Shown: piece by piece, positions 33,965-45,700 of the stretch
Layout: each line of letters begins with the position of its first letter
How positions within the stretch are numbered: position 1 is the first letter of the stretch
Assembly: GCA_039707465.1 (NCBI GenBank)
Contig: CM077644.1
Span: forward strand, 198,435,962-198,499,961
Direction: 5' to 3'
DNA: 64,000 nt
From: Rhabdophis nuchalis
Lineage: Eukaryota > Chordata > Lepidosauria > Squamata > Natricidae
Made by a program: the position numbers and the translations under genes
Notes under the pieces: model-generated
Seen by the model: only the letters and a program-made list of their open reading frames with translations
What the model was told of the DNA's origin: nothing
Database searches by the model: none

Positions 33965-36100
33965 ACTGGTCTTTTGCCTCATTTGTTTTGCTTTCTTTTA
34001 TCCTCATTGCTTTGCTGGTCATATATCAAAAGAACTCCTATATTAAGAAGTCCAATTCCCCCAAGACTGAATTGCTATGATAATTTTAAATTAGAAACTT
34101 ATTGACAAACTTATTTTGATATTAATCAGTGCTATGTAGATGCTGTATTGAAATATTGGAGATTGCCCAACTCATGCTACCTTCTTCTGGGGGGTAGGCC
34201 ATCCTGATCCATTTCCAGTTTCAATCCTTAATCCTTATAAATGAAAATCGGTTTATATTCATTCTTGCTGAGAGGGTTCTCCTGGTATCATTAAATGAAC
34301 CACTCATGTCAAAAATGGCATTCTTTCCTCTTTAAAGCACTGTAAGCCAGCTACTGCAATTCAGTGCAATTTTTTTTATCTCCTCCTAGTGCAGATACCT
34401 CTTTACAATTTTTCTAAACTCTCTGCATAACCAGACTTAATGTGAGACTTCAGATCTGCCTTCACCCTACAAACAAGACTCCTGATGTCTCAAGAAACAT
34501 AAAACAGTCTTGCCATTTTGTGTGAAGCGGAAAGGAGACCATTACTGTCCCAAATAATCATCTTGATGCTATCCCACTATTTTCCTGACAGAGACCCAGT
34601 TGTCTCCCAAGATAGTGTGTGCCTTTACTCAATATTTGGCATATCCTATTATAGGCACAACATACTAAGTTTAGATTTATTTATCTTTTTACCCAGTTGA
34701 AACCACTTCCACAATCCTCCCAAAATTCCCAATATGGAATAATGGTCACTGACAATCTGACTACAATTAATTCCCTCTCTGATGACTCTCCTTTTCTATG
34801 ATAAATTTCCATGATTGCAACTACAGAGTCAATACAATTATTTATAAATGTTTAAAATAAAAATATAAATCATTGTCAGTGTGATCATCAACATCAACAT
34901 CATCACCTTTTACAGAAGAAGTATCCTTTTGTGAACTAACATTAGGAAGATTTGTAAAGCAATCATTGCGTATCCTTTTTGGTACATAAGTGAATACTAA
35001 TTTGATTGACTGAAATATAAGTTGATGAGATGTGTACATTTTTTTAAATATACAGTATATGCATAGCTTCCAGCATTTTTAAGATATTTAATCTGTTTTA
35101 GATAGAAATAATCCACAGCATACATGAGACCTCTTAATTAATTTAATTAAACCCATGGAAACACATGAAGAAAGTGCTGCTTTGTCCATCACCCAGCTGT
35201 TCTTTATCAGTTAGCTGAACAGCATGAGTTTAACCTATATGATTCTAAATGTAAATTTCCCTTTGAGGTGCTTTTATGAATTTAGGAAAAAAATTTAAGA
35301 GGACCCCAGTAGGTGATTGTCACCAGACTGTGAAGAAATGCTTAAATAATGCATAAAGTTCGGCCAGGGGGTGAACATTTGGAAAAGCCAATTGGAGATT
35401 TCAAGAAATTTCAAAATATTATTAAAATGTTTCTCAACACTTGTTGAAGAGAATATGATATGCATTGTCTAGGAAATATGCACATAAATGGCAGATCACA
35501 TGCACATTATCAATCCATCATTCAGCAGGTTATTTTCTAACCTATGATAAGCCATATCCTATGGTGGATACGATTAATTTTATGGTATAGGATTATCTTC
35601 CAGTTTCTGTATTATGGTTTGTTCAGTAACTCTGTGTGGTTTCTCTAATCATATAAATGGATTCTGTCTTATGTGCTACACAATAACGTTTTTGAGAGTA
35701 TGGCTATATAAAGAAAACATCTAATTTTAAATTCCCCAAAACACACATCCTGTGAGGTAGTTTATGAAGGGCAGACTTTCTCCAATGCTGACAGATGTTC
35801 AACAAAAATTAAATTTTGTATGTGGTTTAAGCAAATTAAAATGGGATCCAAACTTTGATTACATTTAATATTATCTCAGTGTAGTGTTTACAAATCCACT
35901 GTACCATGCATACTCAGCCTTGCATACTGTTAATGCCACCTCATTGTACTTCTAACAAACTTGGTACCCTTTTTTATAAGATATGAGAAACACAATTTTC
36001 ACAAGGTTGAAAAGAAGATTCACCAATATGAAATCAAAAGAAAATTTAAACAATATAATTAAACAATATTTTGTTAAATATTTTAAAAATTATTTAACTT
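33965..36100. other. AT-rich DNA, no gene seen
   Basis: No recognised element or coding region. Confidence 0.45.
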
Positions 36101-36104
36101 CCAC

Positions 36105-36262
36105 ACTGGACTGGACTGGACTGGACTGGACTGGACTGGACTGGACTGGACCGGACCAGAGTAGAGTAGAGTAAAGTAGAGTAGAGTAGAGTAGAGTAGA
36201 GTAGAGTAGAGTAGAGTAGAGTAGAGTAGAGTAGAGTAGAATAGAATAGAATAGAATAGAAT
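36105..36262. repeat. pentanucleotide array (ACTGG)n-(GTAGA)n-(ATAGA)n
   Basis: Three successive related 5-mers abut the 3' end of a minus-strand CR1: about ten ACTGG units (36105-36155), about sixteen GTAGA units (36161-36239), then four or five ATAGA/GAATA units up to the CR1. The order fits growth from the CR1 tail with stepwise unit change. Confidence 0.95.
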
Positions 36263-36485
36263 AACAGCGTTGGAAAGGACCATGGATGCCTTCTAGTTCA
36301 ACTCCCTGCCTAGGTAGGAAACCCTGCACCACTTCAGACAAATGGTTATCCAACATCTTCTTAAAAACTTCCAGTGTTGGAGCATTCACAACTTTTGGAG
36401 GCAAGTTGTTCCACTGATTAATTGTTCTAACTGTTAGGAAATTTCTCCTCAGTTCTAAGTTGCTTTTCTCCTTGATTTTTTCCAC
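36263..36485 (-). mobile_element. CR1 LINE 3' end
   Basis: On the minus strand the C-terminal codons (RRNFLTVRTINQWNNLPPKVV...FKKMLDNHL) are in frame and are followed by the 3' UTR with GTCCTTTCCAACGCTGTT. The tail is the pentanucleotide array at the left. It is 5'-truncated to about 220 bp. Confidence 0.88.
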
Positions 36486-36944
36486 CCAAATAGAATCAGT
36501 TGAGTCCAAACATAATGAAATGCTATATTTCAAAATTATTTCTCCCTTTTATATAGATTATTTCTTATCTATATAAAAAGATACGAAGATATACATAGAC
36601 ACAAACATGATAGTGATCCAATAAACATTTAAATTTTTCTTGTTCTTAATTACTGTATTTTTAATGCATTTTACATTTATGCACAAAGTTATGCATAAAC
36701 ACAACACATATTGTTCTGTTTTTTATATCTATATGCTAATAAATCTCTTGTATCTGTAATCTTTAACTAGCTGAGTCCACCATAAGGCAAAACTTTTTCA
36801 ACCAAGTTATCTCAAATGTGCTAACTTTCAGAATGTATCTAAAATCTGAAATTTATGACTTCCATGGAATTGAAAATTGTCAAATTTTATAAAATATAAA
36901 ATATTTTATGACATATAAAATATCATATAGCATTTATATGTATG

Positions 36945-36952
36945 TGTGTGTG

Positions 36953-36985
<33 letters not shown>

Positions 36986-37067
36986 TACGTTTTTGAGCTA
37001 TATATATATATAGTCTATATATATATAGTCTCCCTGACTTATTTATTGATCAGCTCAAAAACGTAAC
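36945..37067. repeat. (TG)n/(TA)n with 16-bp perfect inverted repeat
   Basis: GTTACGTTTTTGAGCT (36984-36999) and its exact inverse (37052-37067) flank a 52-bp spacer with TATATATATATAGTC twice. The pairing extends outward imperfectly into the TG tract and CATACATAACATAACG. Confidence 0.9.
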
Positions 37068-37069
37068 AT

Positions 37070-37825
37070 ACATAACATAACGTATATATATCAGCAAAAA
37101 TGTAATGTGTGTTTGTCAAAGAGAAAGAGAAAGATTGTGTTTTTTGGGTGAAACCATGTATAACCCACAATCCTAAAATTAAGAATTAAACTATGTCTAA
37201 CCCTAGATAGCTTCCAAGATAAGCCGAGGTTGGCTAGTTCTTGGCTTCAGCTGGAATCTTCTAAAACCATGACAGTGTAATTTTGCAATCTAATTTTCAA
37301 AACTTTTAAAGTAAGTTAACTAGATATCTAGGAAGGTAATTTACACCTTAACAATTCCCATACTAATATGGCTTTTTTATTTATTTATTTGTCTGTTTTC
37401 CAATAAATGCTTTCCATAACAAGAATAACTATTAAACAGGTATATGATGCATTTTAATGGAACATCAAATCATTTGTGTTATAGTAATATCACTAACTTC
37501 TTTTCATGTCATTGACAATAACTGCTTATTATACTTATAATGTATGTATGTATAACTCTTTGTTTGAACAGGTTATTTTAGTGATTTTTTTTTTACTCTA
37601 GAATGATAAGTAAGCTGTGAAATAATTTCTCTTGTGGCCTTTTTTATGTGTGTCACAAATTTTGATTTCATACAGCTTTGCTAATTATTCACTGCCTAAT
37701 TGTTTAAAGGTTTGCTTACCCAATCCCTTCATGGCTCATTAGACGTACACAACAGGCTATACAACATTCATTCGCTGCTTCTATTTTATATTTATTAAAT
37801 TGTAAAACATTGTTTCTTTGAAAAA
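37070..37825. other. AT-rich DNA, no gene seen
   Basis: No recognised feature. Confidence 0.4.
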
Positions 37826-37831
37826 GAACCC

Positions 37832-38125
37832 ACCACTTCATCATCAAATATAAAATAATTAAACACTTCAAAAAATTTAAAGTATACTAATTAGTGTTTT
37901 GCATTGCTTTAGTGAGGAACACAAGATAGAGGCAGCAGGAAAATAAAAAGAAAAGAACGCCAGTCAACATGAACTGCAGTGAACAGAACAAACCACTTCA
38001 TCACTATATATAAAATAATTAAACCCTTCAAAAATTAAAAGTGCACTAATTAGTGCTACACAGAGGCAACATACAGAGGCAACATAAAATAAAAAGGCAG
38101 TCCAGGTAAACCACAATGAATAGAA
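37832..38125. repeat. old tandem duplication, 160-bp period
   Basis: ACCACTTCATCA..ATATAAAATAATTAAAC.CTTCAAAAA..ACTAATTAGTG occurs at 37832 and again at 37992. The following parts (AAATAAAAAG...CCAGT..AAC.TGAA) also correspond. The two copies have diverged and differ in length at the right end. Confidence 0.75.
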
Positions 38126-38129
38126 GAGT

Positions 38130-39220
38130 GCCTTACCCAATTTGGTTCCCTTCAGATATACTGCATATATTCCCAGAAATTCCTGTCAGTAGATATATTG
38201 GCTGGAAATAAGAGAATTTTAATCACAAAATGCTGTGGAAACCAATTTTGGGAAACCCTTTAAGACAGTATTCCAATATCAACGTTGAAAAAAGAGCCTT
38301 GATGTGGTATTTCCGGGAGGCATATGGAAAAAGAGAAGGAGATTGTTCATAGTAAAAGGTTGTTATAAGCTGAAACTCCATGATTAGAGCTCATGCAGTG
38401 AATGATAAATAAAAAAAAAGGATGGATGATATTGGAAGGCTGGAGAGAGAAGATTGTTATATGGCTTATTTTCAAAGATGAATCAGATTAGCATGCTCCA
38501 TTATAATACAGTTATCCTGTGAGTCACACAGCTCTCGAAAGATGTTATGGATTGTTACTTACAGACATTTTAGTCAGATCTTCATGTATATTAATTTACA
38601 CAGTGTTTCTTTCATCCTACTTCACAGACTACTAGGCAGCTCAAATAAGTATTCTGAATATCTGAAAAATAACTTAAAAACAGCAGATGTCATTTAAAAT
38701 ATATAAACACATTAAGTACCAATATAAGGGAATATGTGTAGCTCAGGATTATATGTGGAGTCCTTGCTCAGAAAGTACTAAGCTTAAAGAATGCCAAGCA
38801 CATACAAGCACATTAAGACCACTTAAAACATTAAAATTGTCCAAAGCAATAAGTATCCACAAAGTCCCCCAAAAGCCTTACTCAAATAAACAATTATTGT
38901 CATTTCTTCACTTTAGCAGTGTGACCATAACCTGGATCTCACAAAATAAAATATTCTAAAGATACAGGGCAGAAAAGATCTGCTTCCAAATTTCTAGCCA
39001 TCTATCCTCCTAAGAAAGGGGAAACAAAGAGGACTGGATAGCTTATCACTAAAACCTGATACAGATTGTCATTGCATACTTATTTAAATTACCACATCTT
39101 AAAGGTCTGCCAACTGATTTGACCTAGCACAGTTGGTGTGGTCTCTGTTTTTCAATTAAGCAATGTCCTGTTTCAGGAATGAGGAAGTGGACCTTTTCTA
39201 ACACAGCACCTGCCTTCTAA
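38130..39220. other. AT-rich DNA, no gene seen
   Basis: A 90-codon open frame (38687-38959) has no recognised domain or splice context. Confidence 0.4.
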
Positions 39221-39224
39221 AATA

Positions 39225-39505
39225 AGGGTCCCCTTAAAATCTGGATCGCCTCCACCCTGGGGATGTTTGTAAGTGCCATAAAGTCCTGGCTATTCATATA
39301 AGTTTTGGACTAAGGTGGCTGGAATCTCATATACTGGATGGTAGATGCTAGTAGAATGTTTTGAGGATTCTACTTGTTCTTTCTTTTCATCTTTACTTTG
39401 GGTTCATTGTTACCTATTATTTAGCTTTTAATATTGTTTGTTATATTGTGATCCACTGAGAATCATTTTATCATCATCACTTGTTCATAATTTGAATAAA
39501 TAAAA
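39225..39505 (+). mobile_element. possible old LINE 3' end
   Basis: CTGGATCGCCTCCACCCTGGGG and AAGTCCTGGCTATTCA resemble the last coding block of CR1/L2-type LINEs. The end TATATTGTGATCCACTGAGAATC..AATTTGAATAAATAAA resembles an eroded 3' UTR with an A-rich tail. It is too diverged for more. Confidence 0.35.
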
Positions 39506-39846
39506 GAGATAAAATGTTTTAATTACATTTTGTTCACTTCAATCTGTTTCTTGAAGACCATGCTATACTACTATGAATGAAAACTTCAGTATTCATATCT
39601 ATTCATCTATGAGGACTTATACTAACTTATTCAATTTTATCAAAATATTTTTGTACATGTTGGTTGTAATTTTTCTTGTTTTATTTTAATTTTTTTCAAC
39701 AATGGTCCATCAAACCTCAAGTTCAAATTCTCTAAGTAGTTATGTGGAGAACAGATTTTATTTGTTTGATTTTTTTCATCTGTTATAGCAGTCTGGAAAT
39801 ACAGAGGTTGAAGTCACTATACCGTGAATTTAACAATACAGTGTGT

Positions 39847-40010
39847 TGTCCCAAAGGTGCTTTTTCAGAAGGCAACTGAAAAAGCACCTTTGTTTTTTTA
39901 GAAGACATTTTGCTTCTCATCCAAGAATCGATGAGAAGTGAAATGCCTTCAAAGAAAAAACAAGAAAGTCCAGTTGCCTCCTGAAAAAGCACCTTTGGGA
40001 CAACCATGAC
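39847..40010. repeat. inverted dimer of the CTTCTCATCC element
   Basis: The left arm (TTGTCCCAAAGGTGCTTTTTCAG...AGACATTTTGCTTCTCATCC) is the imperfect inverse of the right arm (GATGAGAAGTGAAATGCCTTC...CTGAAAAAGCACCTTTGGGACAA). They meet around 39928. Each arm is about 80 bp. The right-arm sequence is also found inside the hAT-like element at 27597. Confidence 0.85.
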
Positions 40011-40074
40011 CTGGATGACTGAGAATATCTAATACATTGTGTTTCACATTGGTAGAGAACATATCCAATACACC

Positions 40075-40232
40075 TTCTTCCTCCTATTTTCTCCACCACA
40101 ACAATCCTATGAGGTGGTTGGGCACAGAGCAAGTACTGGCCCTAAATCACCCAGTTGGTTTTCATGGCTAAGGGGGAACCTCAACTCATGGTCTCTGACT
40201 TTCTAGTTTGGTTCCTTAACCACTAGACAAAA
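40075..40232 (-). mobile_element. MIR-like tRNA-derived SINE
   Basis: On the plus strand: CTCCACCACAACAATCCTATGAGG, CCCTAAATCACCCAGTTGG, TTTCATGGCTAAGG and TTCCTTAACCACTAGACAAA. This is the inverse of a tRNA-headed SINE of MIR/CORE type, with the head at the right. It is old and has diverged boxes. Confidence 0.65.
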
Positions 40233-40271
40233 TAAAACTCAAAAGTTTATATCTTGTATCTAATAGGATAA

Positions 40272-40408
40272 TTTCTCCCTCCCTCCCTCCCTCCCTCCCT
40301 CTCCCATCCTCTCTATCTCTCTCACTGTGTGTGTGTTTGTGTGTGTGTGTGCTTATGTATGTATGGGTGGGTGGGTGCATGAGAGATAGAGGGAGGGAGG
40401 GAGGGAGG
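40272..40408. repeat. (CCCT)n-(GT)n-(GGGA)n compound, foldback
   Basis: CCTCCCTCCCTCCC (40278-40300) is complementary to GGGAGGGAGGGAGG (40391-40407), with TG-rich and GGTG units between, so the tract can fold back on itself. Confidence 0.9.
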
Positions 40409-40409
40409 A

Positions 40410-41210
40410 TGTAGATGTGTAGAGATTCTTTTTTGTTGTTTTGCTTTAGTCCATGCATTTTTATTATAATAAAAATAATCCAAGGTTTATTTTAAGCTAC
40501 TTAAGTATCAATGTGAACTAAAGAAATGGTAACCATAAGGACATAATGAATAATTATAATGCAAGGGAATTTCTTTCATCTTAGAGTATAAAAAGTGAAT
40601 ACCTTCATATGCTATATTTATAGTGATAGAAAAATGCCTTGCATGACATTTCAATGCCAAGCAGATAAATTTTTCTGCATATTTACCACCTGTTCTTACT
40701 CAATGTAATGAAAGAGAATTTGCACTTATTTAGTCATAACGTAGAGAAGCAATTGTATAATTTCCTCAATGATCTGCAGATTTCCTGCATTCCTAAAGAA
40801 GAAATGTGTTGCTGTGCTTTTTCAGTACCAGTTTCACCATCAAGTGGGGATCCTGGCTTTGACAAATATCTCCTCCCTGTGGAAAATCCTGAGGAAATTG
40901 CTAACCAATCTCGCTGCCCAAAATTGTGTGGAAAACTCTAAGCAGACATTTGTATTCAGTTTTGCTCTGAAGTTTGACACATTTCCAAAGAACTAAAAGA
41001 AAATTATGTTATAATATGTTACACATTAAGCCTAACACATAAACTACAACATCAAAAAGACCTCTATTGGATAAGTCTACATGCCTATTAAACATCACAT
41101 AGCTTGCCGGAAAGTGGCAGTGAGGAAAACTCACAAATCTGGGCTGCAGGCCGAGAGCTCTTCTGCATTGTTACTTTCCATACTTTAAGGCATGTTGACT
41201 ATGATTTTAA
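40410..41210. other. AT-rich DNA, no gene seen
   Basis: Two overlapping 75-77 codon frames (40708-40996) have no recognisable domain. Confidence 0.4.
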
Positions 41211-41214
41211 AGAT

Positions 41215-42035
41215 AAGTAAACTGCCATTAATAATAACAGCCTTTGACAATCTGACCTATTGAGAACCTGTGAGATCATTTATAACACTGCTGGCAGCAA
41301 ATTCCAGAGTTTAACTATTTGTTGAATGACAACAACAAAAAAATGTACTCGTCCTAAATCTCTTGGCATTCAATTTCAAAGAATGAATTCATACTCTAAC
41401 TAACATTATAAAGGAGGTTCATGTCTCCCTTTATCCTCTTGTCATTGCAAATTCAAGAGTTCCAACTGTTGGGCCTTGCCTTGAGGGGGAATTATTTCAG
41501 CCCTCTAAACATGGTTCTTAGTTCTTGATTCTTGCAAATCTTCCATCTGTATTTGTATTCTTATTTAGATGTGAAATCTGAACACTGCCTATTATATGTA
41601 TTGTGCGCTTATATATTTATATAGGGGTATTATTATACTGACAGTTTTATTGTCAAGTTCCTTTTTAATTATTCGTGGCACTGAATTTTTTTATGGCTGC
41701 TGTTGATATTTTAATTGAACTGTCCACCTTTATGCTAAAGTTCAAAATCTATTAATTTATCAGTGAAATTTGAATGTTTTGTGCCAATGTGTCATTTTAC
41801 ATTTTTTTATGCCCAAGTGCATTCACAATTTTGAAGTCCATTCACCCAGAGAGTTCCTTAAGAGCCTTTTAAAGCCTTTTTAACTGTACTCATTGTTTGC
41901 ATCATTAACAAACGTGGTCGCCTCACAGATTACCCCTAATTCCAGAGAGTATTTACAGGTATTACTTTGGTATCTTAAAAAGATTAGCAAATATTACAAC
42001 CAACTCTGATGAGTCAGTGTGGGGGGCAGTTAAAT
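41215..42035 (-). mobile_element. ancient CR1 LINE remnant
   Basis: Plus-strand blocks recall the inverse of old amniote CR1 sequence: AAATTCCAGAGTTTAACTATTTG, GTCCTAAATCTCTTGGCATTCAA, and AACGTGGTCGCCTCACAGATTACCCC, which is the inverse of the region coding for FADDTKL. No frame is preserved. It is far more diverged than the CR1 copies at 24.0 and 42.1 kb. Confidence 0.6.
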
Positions 42036-42129
42036 TATTTGGACCCATCAAATGCCTTAGAAAATTTTATCATTCCATTGTTAAATTCTTGGATTATTTT
42101 GACTGTCACTTTTCTTTATCTTTTTTACA

Positions 42130-42203
42130 TATACAATACAATACAATACAATACAATACAATACAATACAATACAATACAATACAATACAATACAATACA
42201 ATA
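42130..42203. repeat. (ATACA)n microsatellite, CR1 tail
   Basis: About fifteen perfect ATACA units join directly to GCAGAGTTGGAAGGGACC, the 3' end of the adjacent CR1. Confidence 0.97.
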
Positions 42204-42772
42204 GCAGAGTTGGAAGGGACCTTGGAGGTCTTCTAGTCAAACCCCCTGCTTAGGCAAGAAAACCATTTCAGACAAATGGCTATCCAACATCTTCTTAAAG
42301 ACTTCCAGTGTTGGGGCATTCACAACTTCTGGAGGCAAGCTGTTTCACTGATTAATTGTTCTAACTGTCAGGAAATTTCTCCTCAGTTCTAAGTTGCTTT
42401 TCTCCTTGATTAGTTTCCACCTATTGCGTCTTGTTCTGCCCTCAGGTGCTTTGGAGAATAGTTTGACTCCCTCTTCTTTGTGGCAACCCCTGAAATACTG
42501 GAACACTGCTATCATTTCTCCCCTAGTCCTTACCAAGGCATTGTGAAGTGGTATTAACACTTCACCTGATCTTGATTCTATCCCTCCATTTATGCAGCCT
42601 AGAACTGGGTTGGCTTTTTTGGCAGCTGCTGCACACTGCTGGCTCATATTTAAATGGTTGTCCACTAGGTTTCGAAGATGCCTCTCACAGTTGCTACTTT
42701 TGAGCAAGGTACCACCTATACTGTACCTGTGCATTTTATTTTTCTTGCCTAAATGTAGAACCTTACTTTTAT
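42204..42772 (-). mobile_element. CR1 LINE with internal deletion
   Basis: It matches the 24.0-kb CR1 through the 3' UTR, the C-terminal block and the MSQQCAAAAKKAN region, but lacks about 168 bp of coding sequence. The junction is in frame (ALVR joined to TRGEM). It is 5'-truncated near 42772. Confidence 0.88.
42345..42734 (-). pseudogene. CR1 polyprotein C-terminal fragment, in-frame deletion
   Basis: A 129-codon frame runs from MHRYSIGGTLLKSSNCE through CAAAAKKANPVLGC to NFLTVRTINQ, where a stop replaces the usual Trp codon. Relative to the 24.0-kb copy, 56 residues from PHLEY to the MKRR motif are missing with the frame kept. It has no YADD/FADD box and so no catalytic function. Confidence 0.82.
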
Positions 42773-42779
42773 ATACAAC

Positions 42780-45700
42780 GTTATTTTTGTTTTATATGAC
42801 TACATTTTTGGTCACCAGCAGATCTGCTCTACCCAACCAGAACACTTTGATGATGCAATAGCTGTTGCATGCCGATGATATTAGTTGCTACTACTTTTTA
42901 GTCAGAGTAGTGGGAATATTGCTAAAAGAAGAAAAAATGCCTTTCCCTCAGAAAAATATGAGAGCGTTTTGTAAAACTGAGAGAGGATATCTCCTAATAG
43001 AAGGACTCCTTTGAATTCAATCTGTTATCCACAGAGCCTGGTGCTTGGAGGGGTAACTCAACATCTAAACTGTCTGCTTCTGAGCAAGTAGCAGAGTCTA
43101 AATCAACAACTCAAGTGCTAAATCAAAACTGGCAGAAAAGGTACGGCATTGTTGATACCTCTTCTGAGATACCTGTGCTGCCACTTTTGATTTACTGCTA
43201 GCATAAGTGGTGTGGGAGCCACCATCTGGATGCCACCTTAGTGTCAGAACAACCAGAATCTGTTCAGATATCCAACAGACTAAACACCGTGTCAGACAAC
43301 TAAACACAGTATGAATGACAAGCAATATAATCTCATGTGGTTATTTTGCTATGAGCTCTCTGTCAACGTTTTGTCTATTTTCATTCCTCTGAGCTAATCC
43401 TTTTCAAAGTAATTGCTCAATTCTCTATGAAGGAGAACATGCCAGCAATGGAGCTCAACAAATAATGTTGGGATTAAAAGAGAAAAAGAAAGGAAAAAAC
43501 TAGGAAGTTGGAACTAGGTTCTGTCTTGGTTTCTGCAAAAAAGTATTATCATTGTCTACATTTATTGAAAGAAAGCATTCTTATCTAAAGGAATGCTGGT
43601 GTGCCAATCTGTTACTATGTTAGAATGGCCATTTAGAAGTAGAATAAGCACAAGTACTTCAAAGAAGATCTTGGAAAAATTAGTGGAATTGATTTCTAAA
43701 GTTTTTGTCTAATTGCTGATTAATTACAACTGGAAGAAAAGGCAACGGATACATCTAACAATACAATTTGAAACATACTAGCAATCTTGTCTGGATATAT
43801 ATGATATAAATATAAATATATGATATACAGTGAAGTACATATTTTATACAATATATGTTATGTGGCTGTGAAAAAAGACTTTTCACTTTTTTTACTTTTA
43901 ACTTTCTGTCTCTCTAACAGAAAACCAGAGGCAGCTGTATCAAGAGAAAATTCCTCTTCTAATCAAAAACATAAGATAAAAACAGCAAAACTATTATCAG
44001 ATGTGCATTACAAGACTATTTTGAAAATGTGTTTCTGAAAGCATATGCAGGCTGCTCATTTTCAAGAAATCCTTGAACAGTAAAAGCATCAGAGTGCATG
44101 CATTTATATAAGAGATCCTGCATTTCACAATATAATTTGGCTATCTAATTATATTTGAAATGCCATTCAGCAAGTAGGAAAGGCATCTTCTGAAACAGAA
44201 CCCGCTCATACTAAACAACTTCTGCTTTTCCCCCCTGTAATAATCTTCAACTATTGGTGTTTGAAATCATTTCTTCAGGTATCTGTCTTTCTGTGAGTGC
44301 CTATCAAAGGCGTTGACACAGTATCACCCAGTAATCCCGAGGCTTATCATCAAATTCCACACAAAACTCATTTCAGTGATGTGGCAACAGTTTGAAGGTC
44401 ATAATAATCTCTGAAGGTCAATTTCCTAATGCATGGTTCAGAGCTTTTGCTACACGCAGGGGTGAACTTGGCGTTTTGCTGCAGCCTACTTCAATCAGGA
44501 GCTAACTTGTGAATAATCAAGAAGTACTTCACAAATACTTCTAAGCTCCACTTTCCTAATGCAAAGGTGTGATAGGGTGCAGCCAACCATGGTAATTCAA
44601 CTTGGAACAAGTTATTATCAGATATAAAACACGATGGGAGGCTGAAAGGTGCTGGGCTCTTTAAAGACTTCAAATGCTCTCACCAATAGAATATATACTT
44701 TTCTGTTTGTCCCTTTTCACAGAAATGATTTTCAGCAGCATGGCTGAATAGCCAGTTCAAAATCTTATAAACAAATTAAGGAAAGCAACCCTAGCAAAGC
44801 TACCCTATTGTCTGATATCACTGGTACTGCAACTGGATAGGATAAAAAAGGTTCAAGGCGCATATGTACTGTTTTTATTATCTTCATACCTGCATACACA
44901 TACACATATCACTTACATACACACATGTGCCTGTCTTGCTACCTCTGCTAAATTCCAGGTTCTAAAATAATTCTATGAAGCAGAAAATCCCATAATTGCC
45001 ACCTGGTATGTGGTGATAAAAATATCAGTCGTACAAGTACTGGTCTTACTGGTTTCTATCTTAAATTTTCTATTATATAAAATATATACTTTTCCCCATG
45101 TTCTTATAATTTAATTATGCTTTTATGAAAGTGTTCACTTTATACTAATGAATTTTAACCCCTTTTTTTTTGCAATTTGTGTAAATTTTGCTACAATTTC
45201 TAGCATGAAAATTTGTTCCTTTCTTACTTTCATATCTTCTGTTTCTGCCCTAGTGTTTATAATCTCATATCTGAAGTTTTCTTCATCTGATCTAATTTAA
45301 TAGTAATATATTTTTAGACAATTGGACAAAGACACTGATTTTTAGAAGTCCATGCTTTTAAAATCTTATTGCTTAAAATAGCAATAATGCAATTTTACAT
45401 CTGCTATTCAAACAAACAGCTTATAACAAACAAGATTCCTAAGCCTTCAAATAAAATATTCTTTTTATATTATAAAAAATAGTTATAAATATGACATAAT
45501 CAAAATAGCTATCAATATTTTTTATAAATTCGGCATAAGTGAGAAGGAAAACAAAAGAAAATAAAAGCTCAACACATGCATTGGTTTCAATGGATAAGAT
45601 ACAGAATTTTAAAAGTATCAAATTTAAGACTGAGATATTTTAACTGCAATATTTAATGGGTTCTTTAAATATATTTTGGAGTTTATTATGAGCAAGTCAA

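Noticed and set aside
33755..33982. Arg/Glu-rich 75-codon minus-strand frame
   Set aside because: Translation of the (CT)n microsatellite.
40708..40996. Two overlapping 75-77 codon frames as possible exons
   Set aside because: No recognised domain and no convincing splice pair around a conserved reading. Length is within chance expectation.
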